This document shows, in pieces, positions 48,721-62,195 of a stretch of DNA of 64,000 nucleotides (positions are counted from its first letter, which is position 1; the number at the start of each line of letters is the position of its first letter). A program made the position numbers and the translations under genes. This DNA comes from Lineus longissimus (taxonomy: Eukaryota > Nemertea > Pilidiophora > Heteronemertea > Lineidae). The stretch covers positions 17,794,349-17,858,348 of the forward strand of contig NC_088318.1 of the NCBI RefSeq assembly GCF_910592395.1, in the 5' to 3' direction. Under the pieces are notes generated by a model. The model saw only the letters and a program-made list of their open reading frames with translations. It made no database searches and was not told where the DNA came from.

Positions 48721-49925
48721 TTTTTGGCTCACCGTAGGGGAGTCTTATGTAATACCGCAGTGTCCGTCGTCCGTCGTCCGTCGTCCGTCGTCGTATCCTA
48801 TTTAAAAAACAGTGGCACGTTTCTTAACCGCTAGGGCTATGAACTTAAAACTTTGTACACAGCACCCACTAGGTCAGGTGACCTCTGACACTAAATTTCG
48901 GTCCGATCTGATTCTCAACTTGGCCACCAGGGGGCCAAATGTCGATATCTAAAAAGTGTGATATCTCGCTTATTAGTGACTTGTTTTCGATGAAACTTGT
49001 GTTGTAGGTACTCATAGCAAATATACATCTTATATCATACGGGTTTTTAATTTGACCTACTTTTCAAGTTCACAGAGGTCATATGGCGTAAATTGGCCGT
49101 TAGAGTGTAAACTATAGCACGTTTCTTAACCACTAAAGCTATGAACTTGAAACTTGGTACATATAACCCCCTATATCACATAGCCTCTGGTGCTGAATTT
49201 CAGTTTGATCTGATTCTCAACTTTGCCACCAGGGGGCCAAAAGTGGATATCTAAAAAGTGTGATATATCGCTTATAAGTGACTTGTTTTCGATAAAATTT
49301 TTATGGTAGGTACTCTTAGGAAGAATACATCACATGTCTTATGGGTTTTCAATTTGACCTACTTTTCAAAGTCACAGAGGTCATATGGGGTAAATTGGCC
49401 GTTGGAGTGTAAACTATGGCACGTTTCTTAACCAGTAAAGCTATGAACTTGAAACTTGGTGCATATAACCCCCTACATCAGATAACCTTTGATGCCGAAT
49501 TTTGGCCTGATCTGATTCTTTATTCGGCCACCAGGGGGCCATAATGGAAAAAGGAAGAAGTGCAATATCTTGCTTATTTGAGTGAATTGTTTTCGATAAA
49601 ATTTTTATGGCAGGGACTTCTAGCAAGGATACACCACATGTCCTACGATTTTTGGATTTGACCTCCTTTTCTAGGTCACAGAGGTCAAATGGCGTAAATT
49701 GGCCATTAGAGTGTAACTATGGCACGTTTCTTAACTGCTGAAGCTATGAACTTGAAAGTTGGTACATGTAACCCCCTACATCAGATAATCTCTGACACCG
49801 AATTTTGGCCTCATCTGATTCTTGATTTGGCCACCAGGGGGTCAAAACTGAAAAAGTAGGACATGCAATATCTTGCTTATTAATGACTTTTTTTCGATGA
49901 ATTTTTTATTGCAGGGACTCTTAGC
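48721..49925 (+). repeat. Composite repeat 2: same head and four 302-bp units
   Basis: A second head, TTTTTGGCTCACCGTAGGGG with GTCCGTCGTCC repeats, starts directly after the T-rich tail of the first element. Four units follow, with the GCACGTTTCTTAACC landmark at about 48,815, 49,117, 49,419 and 49,722, a spacing of 302-303 bp. The last unit breaks off near 49,925 without the tRNA-like tail. Units become more diverged towards the right. Confidence 0.9.
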
Positions 49926-50968
49926 AATCACACGATATTGATCTTGTTGATGTCATACTCATAGACAATTATTGGTTGGATCATAAACTTATATATACTG
50001 CCCTGTCTTATTACTTGACATCAATACACATCTAAAAAAAGTCTTCATGCCTGATTGTGTTCACCATATTCACCTCTAAACTAAGCATGATCCTGCCTAC
50101 TAAAAGATGTATACGGTGAGCACAATGGCCCCTGGCCGTTTCATTATTTATAATGAATTATTCATATATCTGTTGATAATTCAACCTTGACATCCGACAT
50201 TCCAATTTATGACATTTATTTGTCTCAGGGTGTGAAAACGACTTTCGATGTGAAATCTTCAATGAATCATGATACCAGTTGACACCATCATCATGATTGT
50301 CTCTTTGATTATTAATCAAAGTTGAAGATCATAAATGCATGTCATGTATCCAACACCAAGTAAATATTGCCGATACCCAAGTCTCCAATGATGAGCTAAC
50401 TGTTCCATGAAACATGGCGAAAATGCGAAAATCTTGACTTGGTTCTATCACATAAGTTGCTCTACGCTCTATGAATTAATGGGTTGAATTCTGTTGACTT
50501 GGAGTTTGCATCCTGAAGGGTTCAACCGACCGTTTCGCCGAACCGCTGTCCCGCTATTTCACAATCCAAAATCGACACGTCGATAGAAGGTGGCTTTTTA
50601 GATTAATCCACATGAGCGAGTTTTCACTCCTGTCACAACCTCCAATTGAGAGAAAGAAACTTGACCCCTTCCAGCTTTGTCCTCAGTGTGTTTCAAGGTC
50701 AGAGTATGATAATCGCCTGGTAACATGATCTTGTGTATGGTTTTCTCCCTTACCTAATGACATCTGGCAAGTCTGGTCATTCTTGGCAGTTTCACCCCTC
50801 TGGGGACGGTATCGGTATCGGAGCCATCATGAAATCTTTTTGTGTGAATTATTTGAAAATGAGAGTGAAAAGCTGGCAAACATAAACCCCGTGGCAGTGA
50901 TACGATTTATGTTGATAATTGAATTGCTCGCCAATTCCATGTACATGTAGGTCTAAGCTCCTATCGAA
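49926..50968. other. Stretch without a recognised gene
   Basis: AT-rich, with homeodomain-like AATTAT/TAATGA motifs around 50,140-50,180, no repeats recognised and no exon. It could be regulatory, but nothing in the sequence proves it. Confidence 0.25.
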
Positions 50969-51185
50969 AGCCGTAGTTACATAGGGTTCACGTTGTCACT
51001 TGTCATGTTTCAGTCACGAGTTAACCGACTTAGGCTTGAAAACGCCACGTAAGGGCGAAAAGTGACATCGTGAATCGTATGTAGTCCGCTCTTTGGAAAT
51101 GACTTGTTCATTCTTCATGTCACGCATGAAAAGTAAACAGTGACACGTTACATGTAAAAACGTGAACTCTATATAATCGCAGCCT
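50969..51185 (-). mobile_element. MITE family A, copy 3 (inverted)
   Basis: It opens ACATAGGGTTCACGTTGTCA and closes TGTAAAAACGTGAACTCTAT then ATAATCGCAGCCT, the reverse orientation of copies 1, 2, 4 and 5. At about 217 bp it is one of the most complete copies. Confidence 0.87.
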
Positions 51186-54100
51186 AAGCAGTCAGACATG
51201 TTCGTCAAAGTCGAAATATGGCCGTCGTGACGTGATCACATGGCCCCGTAGCGTTCCAATAACCACAATTAGAACTGCTAAGTTCAATTATTGAATTTTT
51301 AGCTCCCATGAAAATAGCGCACAAATGTTCTTTCACCGAATGTGTCTTATGAACGATAGGTTTTGTATTTTGAATTGAATACTGATGGTATTTTTTCATA
51401 GTTACATAAATATTCCGATTCTGCATCGATAGTCACCACAATGGCTCGATTGATATTCGGGAATTCAGTCGTTTTGGAATTGTTATTCATTTTCATATGT
51501 ATCTTTATTGTTGCACTGAAAATATACATCTACTTTGGAAGCAAGTAATGAACGCCAGGGGCCAGCTGGCTACGACTAATTGTAGCTTCGTCACTGCGAA
51601 CATCGTTCGAGTCCCAGTGCGGTATATTCATTTCAAAATGCATTAGGCCTAAATACATTCACCTATGCTTCCGACTGAGTAGAGCCGGTATGCGTGCATT
51701 GCCCTATACTCGGGCGTTTGGCTTGAGGGGAATAGTTCCTTTTCACTATGTCTGGCCAACTGAATATCCTACCATTTTCCCTTATTGCCGCAGTGCTTGC
51801 TCTTTTTCTAAAGGATTTTGACTACATATCACATTTTGCCGGCGGCAGCAGTGCTTGGATTGTTGCAAAATATGCCCAAATAACTACATGTAGTAGTCTT
51901 ATCACAAATTATATTAACTCCTCTCGTGCTTATGTCATATGTGCCTCCCACGCGGTACGTCGGTATGTCCAACGCCTCTTATAACCTTAGTACATAGCTT
52001 TAAGTCCATCCTGTAGAAAGGGAGTAAATATCACATGACGTCGTATAACCAATGGGGCAGTTTGTGTCATGATGGCAAGATCATGTGTATGGGGCCTAGT
52101 GGCCGTTTACCACATTGGAGTACCCTTTCTCTTTCTATAGATGATTTACACTAGCATGGCCTGCGATCGGCCAAGGTAGTTGGCTCTATGCCTTCCACAG
52201 AGTGTGGAGTATGCTTACAAACCTTTCCCTGCTTCTAATGTAAAAGTGATGCTTTCTGTCTTGTTTTCGATATCACGTACGTGTTGTCCATTGTGAGGAC
52301 CCAGTAGCCGTCTCTTTGTCCTATCAAGCCGTCTCCTTTCCCACACAACCTCCAACAAATACCACTCAAATACCCAAGAAGTGATTACATACGGTTGACC
52401 TGTTTTCAAAGTTGACGAAAATTAGGTGGGACAGGCAAAAAGATGTGCTCAGGGCTCTGTGAAGCCGCCCTATCAATGTTCTTAGTTTATTTTGGGAAGA
52501 CCTTTAAGCTACTGAGACAATAGTCTTCAGCCAGGCCGAGCCGCTATGAAACCAAGATGATGACGCGATACCAATTTATCGCATACGGCTCAGGTGATGT
52601 ATGGTTTGACCGACCATCCGCCATTTTGATGAACATTCACTAGCATTGAATAATTTTGACATTTAGTTTAGGAGTTCCGGGACTCTATTAGATATCTCTA
52701 CCATTTTCTCATATCTGAATTTCATTCAGGGGTGCGACAGGAAATAGTACTTTCAGAAATTGATGCTCAGGCCAGTTAAATCTGAGTGACGATGTGAATC
52801 TTTTCTAATGAAAACAAATATTTGGTTTTAGAGAAACCTGCAGCTTTGTCGCACCAATCATGCCAATTAGCCGCTGGCTAAATTCATTTTACACCAAATA
52901 TCACAGTTCGTTGAACTCAGCAAACACACGTCTGGGGTTATAAAAACTTAGCTAATATGTTTAACAAATCCGTGCAAATATACCTTATGTGCGGTCGTAA
53001 CAACTTGATTTCATTGTGATATGTAAATCTGCCATAGAACACGCTTTTCTCTAAGGTGTACGAGCGTTATACATGTGTACGTTCCTTCCTAAGTGACGCT
53101 ATCGGCAATTTCGTTGCTCTTCTTACGGTTATGTTATCATAGTGCAGTACATAATGCCCAACCGCAGACGTTAAAGTCCATTCCTCGTTTTACCAGACTG
53201 ACACAATGCACTCGCAGAAAACAGAGTCACAGTGGTACTATCATAATTTGAAAGCTACTTTCTACCCAAGACATATGTAAACTTTCAGATACCATGTTAT
53301 CAATGCACCACGTTCTATAAGCTTTTCTTTGGCATGTTGGGGTAGCCTATTTCTTTAATTCGCGTTCTCAATTCCTGTAGCGAGATGCCTGCAAGTGCAA
53401 TGATGCTATGATAACCTGGCCTTGGGCTATAGATCTCGTGACGCCGTAATCCAAACACTTCAGCTGACATCCAAACAGTTTTTGTCTTGAAAGCTTGGCT
53501 TCATATATTCCTCAAAGCCGATGGCGCTAGATAATGCTTACTCTACATTTGTATGTTTTACGCGTAACCTTTTCAGCTTCAAAATGTTCACGGCCGTACC
53601 AGGGCCGGGCCGCCACTCTTGAAATGAAACTGTACATCAGCAGCTACCCTTGCTTGGTACACGATTACCTCAGAATAACTTCAGTCCTGAACGTCAATCT
53701 GAGAGCACTGTCCACATACGGTTTACTATACAACCTCACATGTCCTTTAACATAATTAACCATACCTACCCAAGAGCACTACAACATGCCCAATATACCT
53801 TTCATTTCGATTCACAGGAAGAATCTGTTATGTTCAATATATCACTAAGAGTCACCAGATCAGAATATTTGAGCAAAATACCGTGCAAAAGTCGCAAATC
53901 TATGTGTATGCATACATACACAGGAGCGAGCACACAAAATGTGAGTTCACCTTGCCCTCTATACCAGGACTGACATTCAATACTTGGATTACGTTAGGTA
54001 ATCACCTCGCCAGCGTGTGCCCTGGCATTGTTAGAAACTAGACTTACGTGTATGCTAACTACTTTACGAGTTGGTGATTTTGTTGAATTACTTGTGTGCA

Positions 54101-55932
54101 CACCTATTAACATGATTAAGGCAGTTTCCCCTCGGGTTACGTAATAATATTTTTGCTTTCTTCATAAAAAAGTTAGCGGAAAAAGTACGAGGCGCTGGAG
54201 TGCAAGACTCCCGCGTCACTTTATGCTTGAGGGTACAACATTTTACTGCCGGGAGGGGAACATCTTGCAATCTCAATATTTACGCAAAGGCGTTATTAAA
54301 AGTTAAAAAGATCGATATACTTCCAATGCTGACTTCGTTCGGATGTGACAATCTGGCTCGGGCATTTTTTAGGGCCACGGATGAAAACTGAGCCTTGAAG
54401 CTGAGCAATATCTGATCAATATACACGGGACAGCATTGGCCCTGTTTAAGATTTTACCAGACATGTTAATGATTGGCGAGTCTTTATTGGCAAGATTCGG
54501 ACGAGTTCAAAATGTAAACAAGCGAGGAATGAGATTGCCGCGCTCAGTAGCCTTCCTTATTATGTAGGGCGTATCAGTGGCCATTGCCTCGTCTACTCCA
54601 AACATCATTGTGAACTAATACATGCATTTAGAGGCTATACAAACAAACTCTTAAAGGGGGCTGGTGAATGGAGCATTGAATCGAGAGGCTCGTAGTAAAG
54701 TGATAGAGTGAAGAGGTTGAATAGATGATGGGGTGTCATTCTTAACTGCCATTATCTCGAGACCAAAGATGGGGATGAATAAAAGGTGGCCCGGTGATGG
54801 TTGATTCAGACGTGCTTCAAGTACCGCAACTCTGTGAATGCGGCACGATTATCCATGCACGATGGGCCATTTGGCAGTCCTGGTGTTCGGGGATGTAAAC
54901 TTTGATTTTGAGAGGCGGAAAGAAAGAGTAAGGTAAAGACCCGCACATGGGTTCTATCTTGCCAAGGTGAGATGATAACCAAGTGTTATACGGTCACGAA
55001 GAAAAAGAGGAACCTGAGTCTAGTATACAGAGGATTGGAAGGACTGGGCTTAATCATGTCATGTAAGGCGTGATCATTCATTTTTGTCGTAAATATCCAA
55101 CATATACATGTACGTATATATACTTTTTTTAAAGTATGATAAACGTATTTTTGCACTATCAAACAATTTACCATATTCATGGGTGGCATTTTTTTGATCG
55201 AATCAACATGTCAGGAAATAAATCACATTTTTGACGTGATAGCTGAATGAATGAATTAACCACACGAGTCGATATGTGGAGGAAAATAGTTCTGACGATG
55301 TAGAGAAGTGTTGTCCGAAAAGCGTTGTGGATCCTCCAAAACAATGAATACCTGTTGATGCATGCGTACCTTAAGCAGGTAAAACTAATTCCACAGTATT
55401 TAAATCAAAGTAGGTGTTTAATGGTTGATTGATTGGCCCCATGAAGGCGCAATTTGTGTGTCCCCATCACCAATATATCAGGTCAATAGAAGCTGACAGG
55501 AGACAAAGAGGACGTGATTGATTAATATGTGATGACACGTGACTCTACGCGTGACTTCACGATTAAATTTGACTCTTGTGATTATTTTTGATGGTAGGAT
55601 GGATGGGGTGAAACTCTGTATTGTGTTTTTGCCTCGGATAAAACTTAATTTTGTATTAATTTTACGATTTAGGGTCCATCTGGCACGCCCTTGTGATACA
55701 GGCTGAAGCCACAATTCAAATTCGAATGGAATCTGAAGTAGTGTTTGCCGTTTGATGAAAGGCTGTTTGTATTATCGAACATGACTTATTCCCAAATCGT
55801 CCTGACTCAAAACCGGAAGAAGTATAGACCTCAAGTTCGAGCAACCTGTGGGATCAGCAGCAACCTGGCAGTCGTTAGATTTCATGAATGTATGATTCAT
55901 AGTCGTGTTGGTGCATTGAGCGATTACACATA
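51186..55932. other. Long stretch without a recognised gene
   Basis: A tRNA-like piece with a B box GTTCGAGTCCC lies at about 51,545-51,620 and may be a SINE head. A YY1-like CGCCATTTTG is at about 52,620. No exon, RNA gene or intact mobile element is visible. Confidence 0.35.
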
Positions 55933-56127
55933 AGGCTGCGATTAGAGTTCACGTTTTCACGTGTAACGTGTCACTGTTCACTTTTCATGCGTGACATGAA
56001 GAACGAACAAGTCATTTCCAAAGAGCGGGCTACATACGATTCATAATGTCACTTTTCACCCTCACGTCGTGTTTCCAAGCCCATGAATAGTGACACATGA
56101 GAAGTGACCACGTGAAACTCGGGCCTT
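55933..56127 (+). mobile_element. MITE family A, copy 4
   Basis: AGGCTGCGATTAGAGTTCAC at the left, GCGGGCTACATACGATTCAT in the middle, GAAGTGACCACGTGAAACTC at the right. It is shorter than copy 1 because of small deletions in the right arm. Confidence 0.83.
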
Positions 56128-57700
56128 ACGGACGCTCTTTCGAGAATTGTTTTCTCGAACTTCGAAGAATTTCAGAGATAACTTCCATTTCTCTGTTTCT
56201 TAGCCGTATTTCATCGACATCAAGCAAATTTTGCAAGTTAAGAGTCCGGTATCAAATATCATTTCGGGCAGTGACCAATAACCGAAACGGCTGTGATGCA
56301 TTTCACGAGTAACAGGCGGTGCCCGAAGGCTTAAGACAAAGCTGCGCGGAAACAGTAGACCACAAAGGGGGTGTTTCATCGGAGGGAGGTATCTTGGCCC
56401 GGCCACCTGGCATGTACTGGAAGCCAGCGGCGAGACTGGACCATATCGCCGCAAACCCTGTTAGGCCAAAGTCTCCCCATTCGAGTGCAGTTGAGCAGAT
56501 AAAATGTACTTATAATACAACAATTCTAGGATCGTGTGAACTTGGTCGTGTTGCCTCGAGATTTAAACTGTCGTTGTCGACGGGAAGAGTTTGAAAACAA
56601 GGTACTCGTCAAGCCGTGAAATCAGATGTTGAATTTAGGGATTGAAGTTTTAATTGGTTGTATAGAAGACACAAGTCGCCCATCAGGGGCTACCAAGTTA
56701 ATTAGACAGTGGGTCGGTTTGGTTTGGGTGCGGAGGCGGGCCATTCGTCACCCCCGAACAGACGGTTTCTTCGAGAAATTGCCATTTTGAATGTTGGTTT
56801 GGCCCACGATAGCCCTTTATCATGTTTAATGGTTTTCCTGCATTTCAGCCAATCTCGCGCTTATCAAAAACTGTGTGCAATCATTACGTAGGTTATGAAG
56901 GTAGGGGACAGGGCACCAGTGGAACTCGCCTCTTTATCTACGCTGCTGCAAAATATTGATGGAATAGATTAAAAAAATGTCCTACGATGTTGTTTATTTC
57001 GTCCTCAAGTCCGATCTACACCCTCATACATGGCATGATGCCACGTTGTCACACTGATACCAAGATGGCGTCGATACTTGCCCAGAGCTGCCTTTGCCAT
57101 TTGAAAAAAGCAAGGAAAGTGGAACGTATCCGCGCAACATTCCCTACCCCTTCGGTAATGACTTGTTCCTTTCCTTAATCAGTTGGTTCTGTAAGTTTTT
57201 TTATGGGCAACTGTTCATCGGATCCTTACGTTCTTCACTGGATCCAGGTTAGATTTCGCCCTCAGGTTCATAGTACATGCGATCGGCCAGTGCTTGTTCG
57301 CTACGTCAAAATTAACTTGATTATTATCTGTGTGTTGCTTGCAGACAGCGATCCCATATAATACTGCAACATTAAATGAACGCCCTGAAGTGAAGATAGC
57401 GCGCCGTGTGTGGAAGATATAATTTTGACTAGCCAGCGGGCCTGCGTGGATTGTATTGCGCCGAAGACAAGCATTCACAGTAGAACCAGACATATTTATC
57501 ACAGCCGCCGCGGGCCAAAAATCAAGAAAACTGGAGGTTCATCATGAAAATTAGGCTGATAAGCAACTAAAAGTTTTACTTTCATCAAGAAACGAAAGGC
57601 TATGTTGTTATAGGAGACATGTGATTCGTCCCTTCGGGCAACCACGGAATAAAAACCCGAGCATATACAATTCAGTATATGATGTTGCTTATGTTGATAT
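56128..57700. other. Stretch without a recognised gene
   Basis: Open frames are short and unrelated to known families. An AAGATGGCGTCG motif at about 57,061-57,072 resembles a YY1 site but has no accompanying exon. Confidence 0.3.
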
Positions 57701-57778
57701 CTCGAGGCAGCAGGATATGTAACTGTATAAGACGCGAGGCGTTACTGCGACTCTGCGATCAGAGATCGAGGAGGAACA

Positions 57779-57817
57779 ATGGATGCCGGTGAAGAAACGG
57801 CGGCCATCTTGTTTTAT
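57779..57817 (+). promoter_or_regulatory. Possible first coding exon / promoter with YY1-like site
   Basis: GAGGAACAATGG is a strong start context. The frame reads MDAGEETAAILFY and meets a TAT|GTAGGT donor at 57,818. The complementary strand of the same bases is AACAAGATGGCCGCCG, a close match to the YY1 motif found at transcription starts of many animal genes. No downstream exon was recognised, so this may be only a regulatory site. Confidence 0.3.
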
Positions 57818-57880
57818 GTAGGTAGCAAATTTGTTTGTGTTATCTGCTTTTGAATTATTTGGCATCAAACAGGGGATAAA

Positions 57881-58077
57881 GAGATCATATAGAGTTCACG
57901 TTTTCACATGTAACGTGTCACTGTTCACTTTTCATGCGTGACGTGAAGAACGAACAAGTCATTTCCAAAGAGCGGGCTACATACGATTCACGACGTCACT
58001 GTTTGAAGCCTGTGTCAGTCAACTCGTGACAGGTGAAACATGATAAGTGACAATATGAACTCTTTATAATCGTGCCT
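57881..58077 (+). mobile_element. MITE family A, copy 5
   Basis: TCATATAGAGTTCACGTTTT at the left, GCGGGCTACATACGATTCAC in the middle, ACAATATGAACTCTTTATAA at the right. A deletion removes the CACTTTTCACCC part present in the others. Confidence 0.83.
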
Positions 58078-58130
58078 CGTGCTTGTTACTAACCGAACAG
58101 CCGTTGTTAAAGCTGGCTTTATCTCAAAAA

Positions 58131-58298
58131 CACTGAGAAATAAAGGGTTTTAAATCTTTCAGCCTTTTTCAGCCAATACGAATATGCACCACCTAGAGTG
58201 TTCATTTCTCTAAAAACCTTTGGAGGGAGCAAATTTGTGTTGGCTGAAAACCTCAAAGGTTTTTCAGGAGCTCAAAAACCGGTATTTCTAACATTGTG
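58131..58298. mobile_element. MITE family C, second clear copy
   Basis: It opens CACTGAGAAATAAAGGGTTT and closes ACCGGTATTTCTAACATTGTG, an inverted pair. Internal pieces AATACGAATATGCACC and GCAAATTTGTGTTGGCTGAA are shared with the other family-C stretches. Confidence 0.65.
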
Positions 58299-61200
58299 AA
58301 GTTGACGAGTCCATGTCTTACCTTTCCGCCTTTAGTGTTTTACTTTACACTGCCGATACCCCTACCCCTAACAAACATTATTTCAAAAACGAAACGGTTA
58401 TCGATAGTTCTTTCCGTAACACAGCGTAACAACAAAATAATCCCTCCACTAATACTTTGTTTTTAGCATGGATATCATTTTAATATACATGGACACGCCT
58501 TTAGGTTTAGCATACTTAGGTCAGCTTAATGTTAAAGAAATGTAGGATCGTATATATATATATCCTGGCCACCAGGACTATGGATCCCTTGGAACCATTC
58601 TTTCATAAGATGTTCCGTGTTCTTATGCCTTCTTTATTTTATGTCCATGCCTGTTCGCCGTGGGTATCATTCCCGTAACAATCCTTCATTTCTGCATCTA
58701 TCAGTCCCCGTCTATCTGGGTTGTTGAATATCTCGTTGAAAAGTAACCAGGGATACTGTTATGCCATGCAGGCGAAGTGACAGCGAAATCTTCATCAACT
58801 TCATGACCCAATGGGCCGGAATGATGTATTTTTTGGTAGGCCTTCCGGTGGCACTTGTCAACACTGTATCATAAACTGCCAAAACTGGTACATGTATATA
58901 TAATATCTGCATTGTCTATTGGTTCATCGGAATGAAATCAATGCCGAGTCTTAAAGGCTCAGCAAGTTTGATCCCAAAAAGGGGAAATTTTTCAAATTAA
59001 AGTGGTCCTATGCGACTTTGACTTCAAACACCAATTTGGGATGTATGAGAGTGATTATCAAAAACAACTGAATGTCTCTCCGAGCAACAATGTCATTATA
59101 AGATAACTTTTCTAGATTTTCCTCGCAAGGGGGCTCATGTTGGACTCACCAGGCCTTGAATGAACAGGTAGCTTCGGGTATAAGAGGGCGGGATAAGGTG
59201 ACAATACATTCATGCGGTTAGATAGCGTTATTCAGCGAAAAGTATCGTTCCAAATATTTAGTTTTCTCTACTCTCATCACATGGACCAGGTTACTGTTAC
59301 ACCCCTCGAGCCATGACAGAATCTGTTCATCATTATCATCGAAAATATAGCAGTTCTGGCTGTTCGCTGATCGAATATCCTTCTAGCATGTGGGAAGGTG
59401 CAGATTCCCCCATGAGCAAAAAACGAATCTCACATACCATATGATTTGGGCGACAGAAAAACACCTCGAAGCAGTCTGATGAGCTCCGCATGCCAGGCAT
59501 TCACTTAAGAAAGGCAAAAATGTTGATTTCAAGACACGGGGCCATCTCATTTTAAAATCATAGCACCCTGTCTCCGATGGCGTTATTTGCCACCTCTGGG
59601 AATGGGGAATATTATGCATAATTGATACTCGCATCTTTGGTTGAGGAAAGCTGCAGGGCTGATGAGGTTTTTTTCTTCCACAATTCTTGTAGTTTTGATA
59701 ACAGACGGTATCTGCCCCTAGAATAGCTTCAAGTGATGCAATCTGGCCCCAAGTTTGAGAATTTGACACAACTTGCCCTAAGTGGGGAGTCTTGCATTTG
59801 TTCACTTTTGGAGAAAAAAAAAATTATTGTTTGCCGTTCGCACCGCTTTCAGAAACACAATCTGCAAAGAGATTTAATTAATAGACGTTTAGAATCCTTC
59901 GAAGTTAAGACATCGTCACAGATTTAGGTACAGGAGAACTTATTTTCAAACATATATTGTGTAAAAAGCGTTTAACATTGTTCGCGTTGGACTTCTGCAG
60001 TAGGTTGTCGGATCAAAGTGCATTTTGTTTAAATGTAACATATGCATCGCCTTAAGATATAGGAAATATAGGTGGAGCGACCTTTTCGGCAAATGACAAC
60101 GGTAGAGATAGCATTCAGAGAAAAGATTCCACACTATCAAAGCATTATAAAGGTTTATTTGAAAAAGGAAAGGCAAATCTAAATACCAATTCAATAGGAA
60201 GTGCCTTGGGCTAGAGAGGTATTTTATGCCGCGGGTTATGAGCTCAAATGTTACAATTCTTTAAAGAACATTATTACAACAAAACATAAAACTCGGCTGC
60301 CCAGGATGCTGAGTCGGAATATGCGGGCCAGGTTTGAATGGAAGATCACTAAGGGCACTCATATGACATTCATACAACTTCTTACCCACAGAGTTTGGTT
60401 GTCAAGGAATTAAACCTTAACTTTGTGTCTGCTTTATTAGTTGTAGTTCAGACCACCTCAGTATGTAAAATAGTTCGGCGTGTTTTACCACCTCATTTAT
60501 GTCCATGACTTTGCCTCGGCTCGTGATCATTATCAGGTCATCGGTAAAATACCGCTTGTGACGTACGATCTTCTCTCCGAACAGCTATCCTAATGATAGC
60601 TCCACGCACGCGCATTACATAGCAAAATACATTACAGAGTTAGGACATCCGTCTTCACAAGTGTGGATAAGTGCTTGATTTGCGACCCCGCGAGCTGACC
60701 TAACTTTGAGACTTTGTCAGCCTCCACGGACTACGTCATCATTGCCACATCTTTATGTTAAGTAGTGCAGCATCTAGCTGGTTATGATGGTAATCATTCC
60801 TCGACCCCATGTTTTACATCACTGATTGGACCGCTGTACCCCAGGTTGGAATATCCTACTTCGTTTTTTGCTAATTTCATGAGAGAGTGCTCAGGACGAG
60901 CCGCCTGGTCGCCACGGGTGCCATGGCATATCGCATCACCCCTCTCTCGCCTCTTAGCTGCTATATCTCTGCACTTTCTGTCTAATCGCATTGAGATTTC
61001 TTTCGGCATTTCTGTCCGTGTTCGTTTGATCTGGCGCGCATAGCCGCAAGACGCGTGCGGGCCGGTCTCCCGGTGACCAGTTTGGACAATTTGCCCGTGG
61101 TGAAGCCATATTGGATAGTGTCTTCTGTAGCCAACTCAGTAAGGCGCCAAACGGCATCGTTTGATCCTGGTTACAATTTCGCTGCAAATGTCTTCAGGGC

Positions 61201-62195
61201 AGACCAAGTTGGTTCTCTTCCCTCGACTGGAAGCTGCCTGGCTTTGTTAGATGCCTCAACTTATATGGAGTGCTTCATGGGATAAATGCCTCAATGAGTT
61301 TATAGGTGTGTGATCGTCTGCTCGCAGGCATCATCGTCTGCTTGAAACACAAGGTGCACCAACGTCAAATCTGACGAAACAGTCAAAAGAAACGCCAAGA
61401 GGAAAACGTTTGATGTTAGGCGAACAATGCACAACTTTCTTCATTTACAAAGCTATGAATTAATCACATGGAGGTTTTTTACTTTTTGCTCTCGAAATGA
61501 TCTCGGGGCGAGCGCGTAGAAAATGATCATGCTGATGTTGGGTCATCAGAACCCTAAGCATTCCTCCAGTTTCATTAATTATGTAGATGCGTCCAGTTCG
61601 TTTATCAAAAATCCATCCACTGATTTACTATTCTTTGATCCGTTTTTGTCGCCGAATTGCTCCGAGCGCGATTGGTACATTTGAGGACAAGCCTTTTTCA
61701 CTCAGTGTAATGCAATGCATTATAGTTTGATTAATCCAGGGCGACTGCTCAAGGAACTTTGAAATCATTTGTCAACATCAACATGTCCACGCCCAAACAC
61801 GACTTTAATATAGCGTATTCTGATCTTCTGAGCATGTGCTGAATTACCAATCGGATCGAAAGTCGGACATTTACTGATACTTATCAATTAAAGAAGCAAT
61901 GGAAATTGAGTGTTTCCTTTAAGTCAAGAACATAACAAACAGCATTTCGTTAAGCTTTTGGCACTCTTCACGATTATGTTACGATTTCTCCGAGATATTT
62001 TCGTTATGATCTAATCAGTGCATGAAAGGTACAACAATATACGCATTCTCTTCTTCTAACAACTATAGATATATGATATGCCCTCAAAGTGTTTGTAAAT
62101 AATACGGCGTGTTTATAGAACATGGGTTTTTGGCCATTATTACTAATTACATTGTACATTCCACTTTTTCTGCAACTAATTCAATTTTTTCAAAT
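58299..62195. other. Long stretch without a recognised gene
   Basis: The longest open frame (59,383-59,805 minus, 140 codons) resembles nothing I know and lacks splice signals. No RNA gene or mobile element could be supported. Confidence 0.35.

Noticed and set aside
47879-49925. CRISPR-like or gene array because of regular spacing
   Set aside because: Units are 302 bp and diverged end to end without alternating short repeats and unique spacers, and the DNA is animal.
59383-59805. 140-codon open frame on the minus strand
   Set aside because: No recognisable domain, no start context and no splice signals, and its length is within chance expectation.
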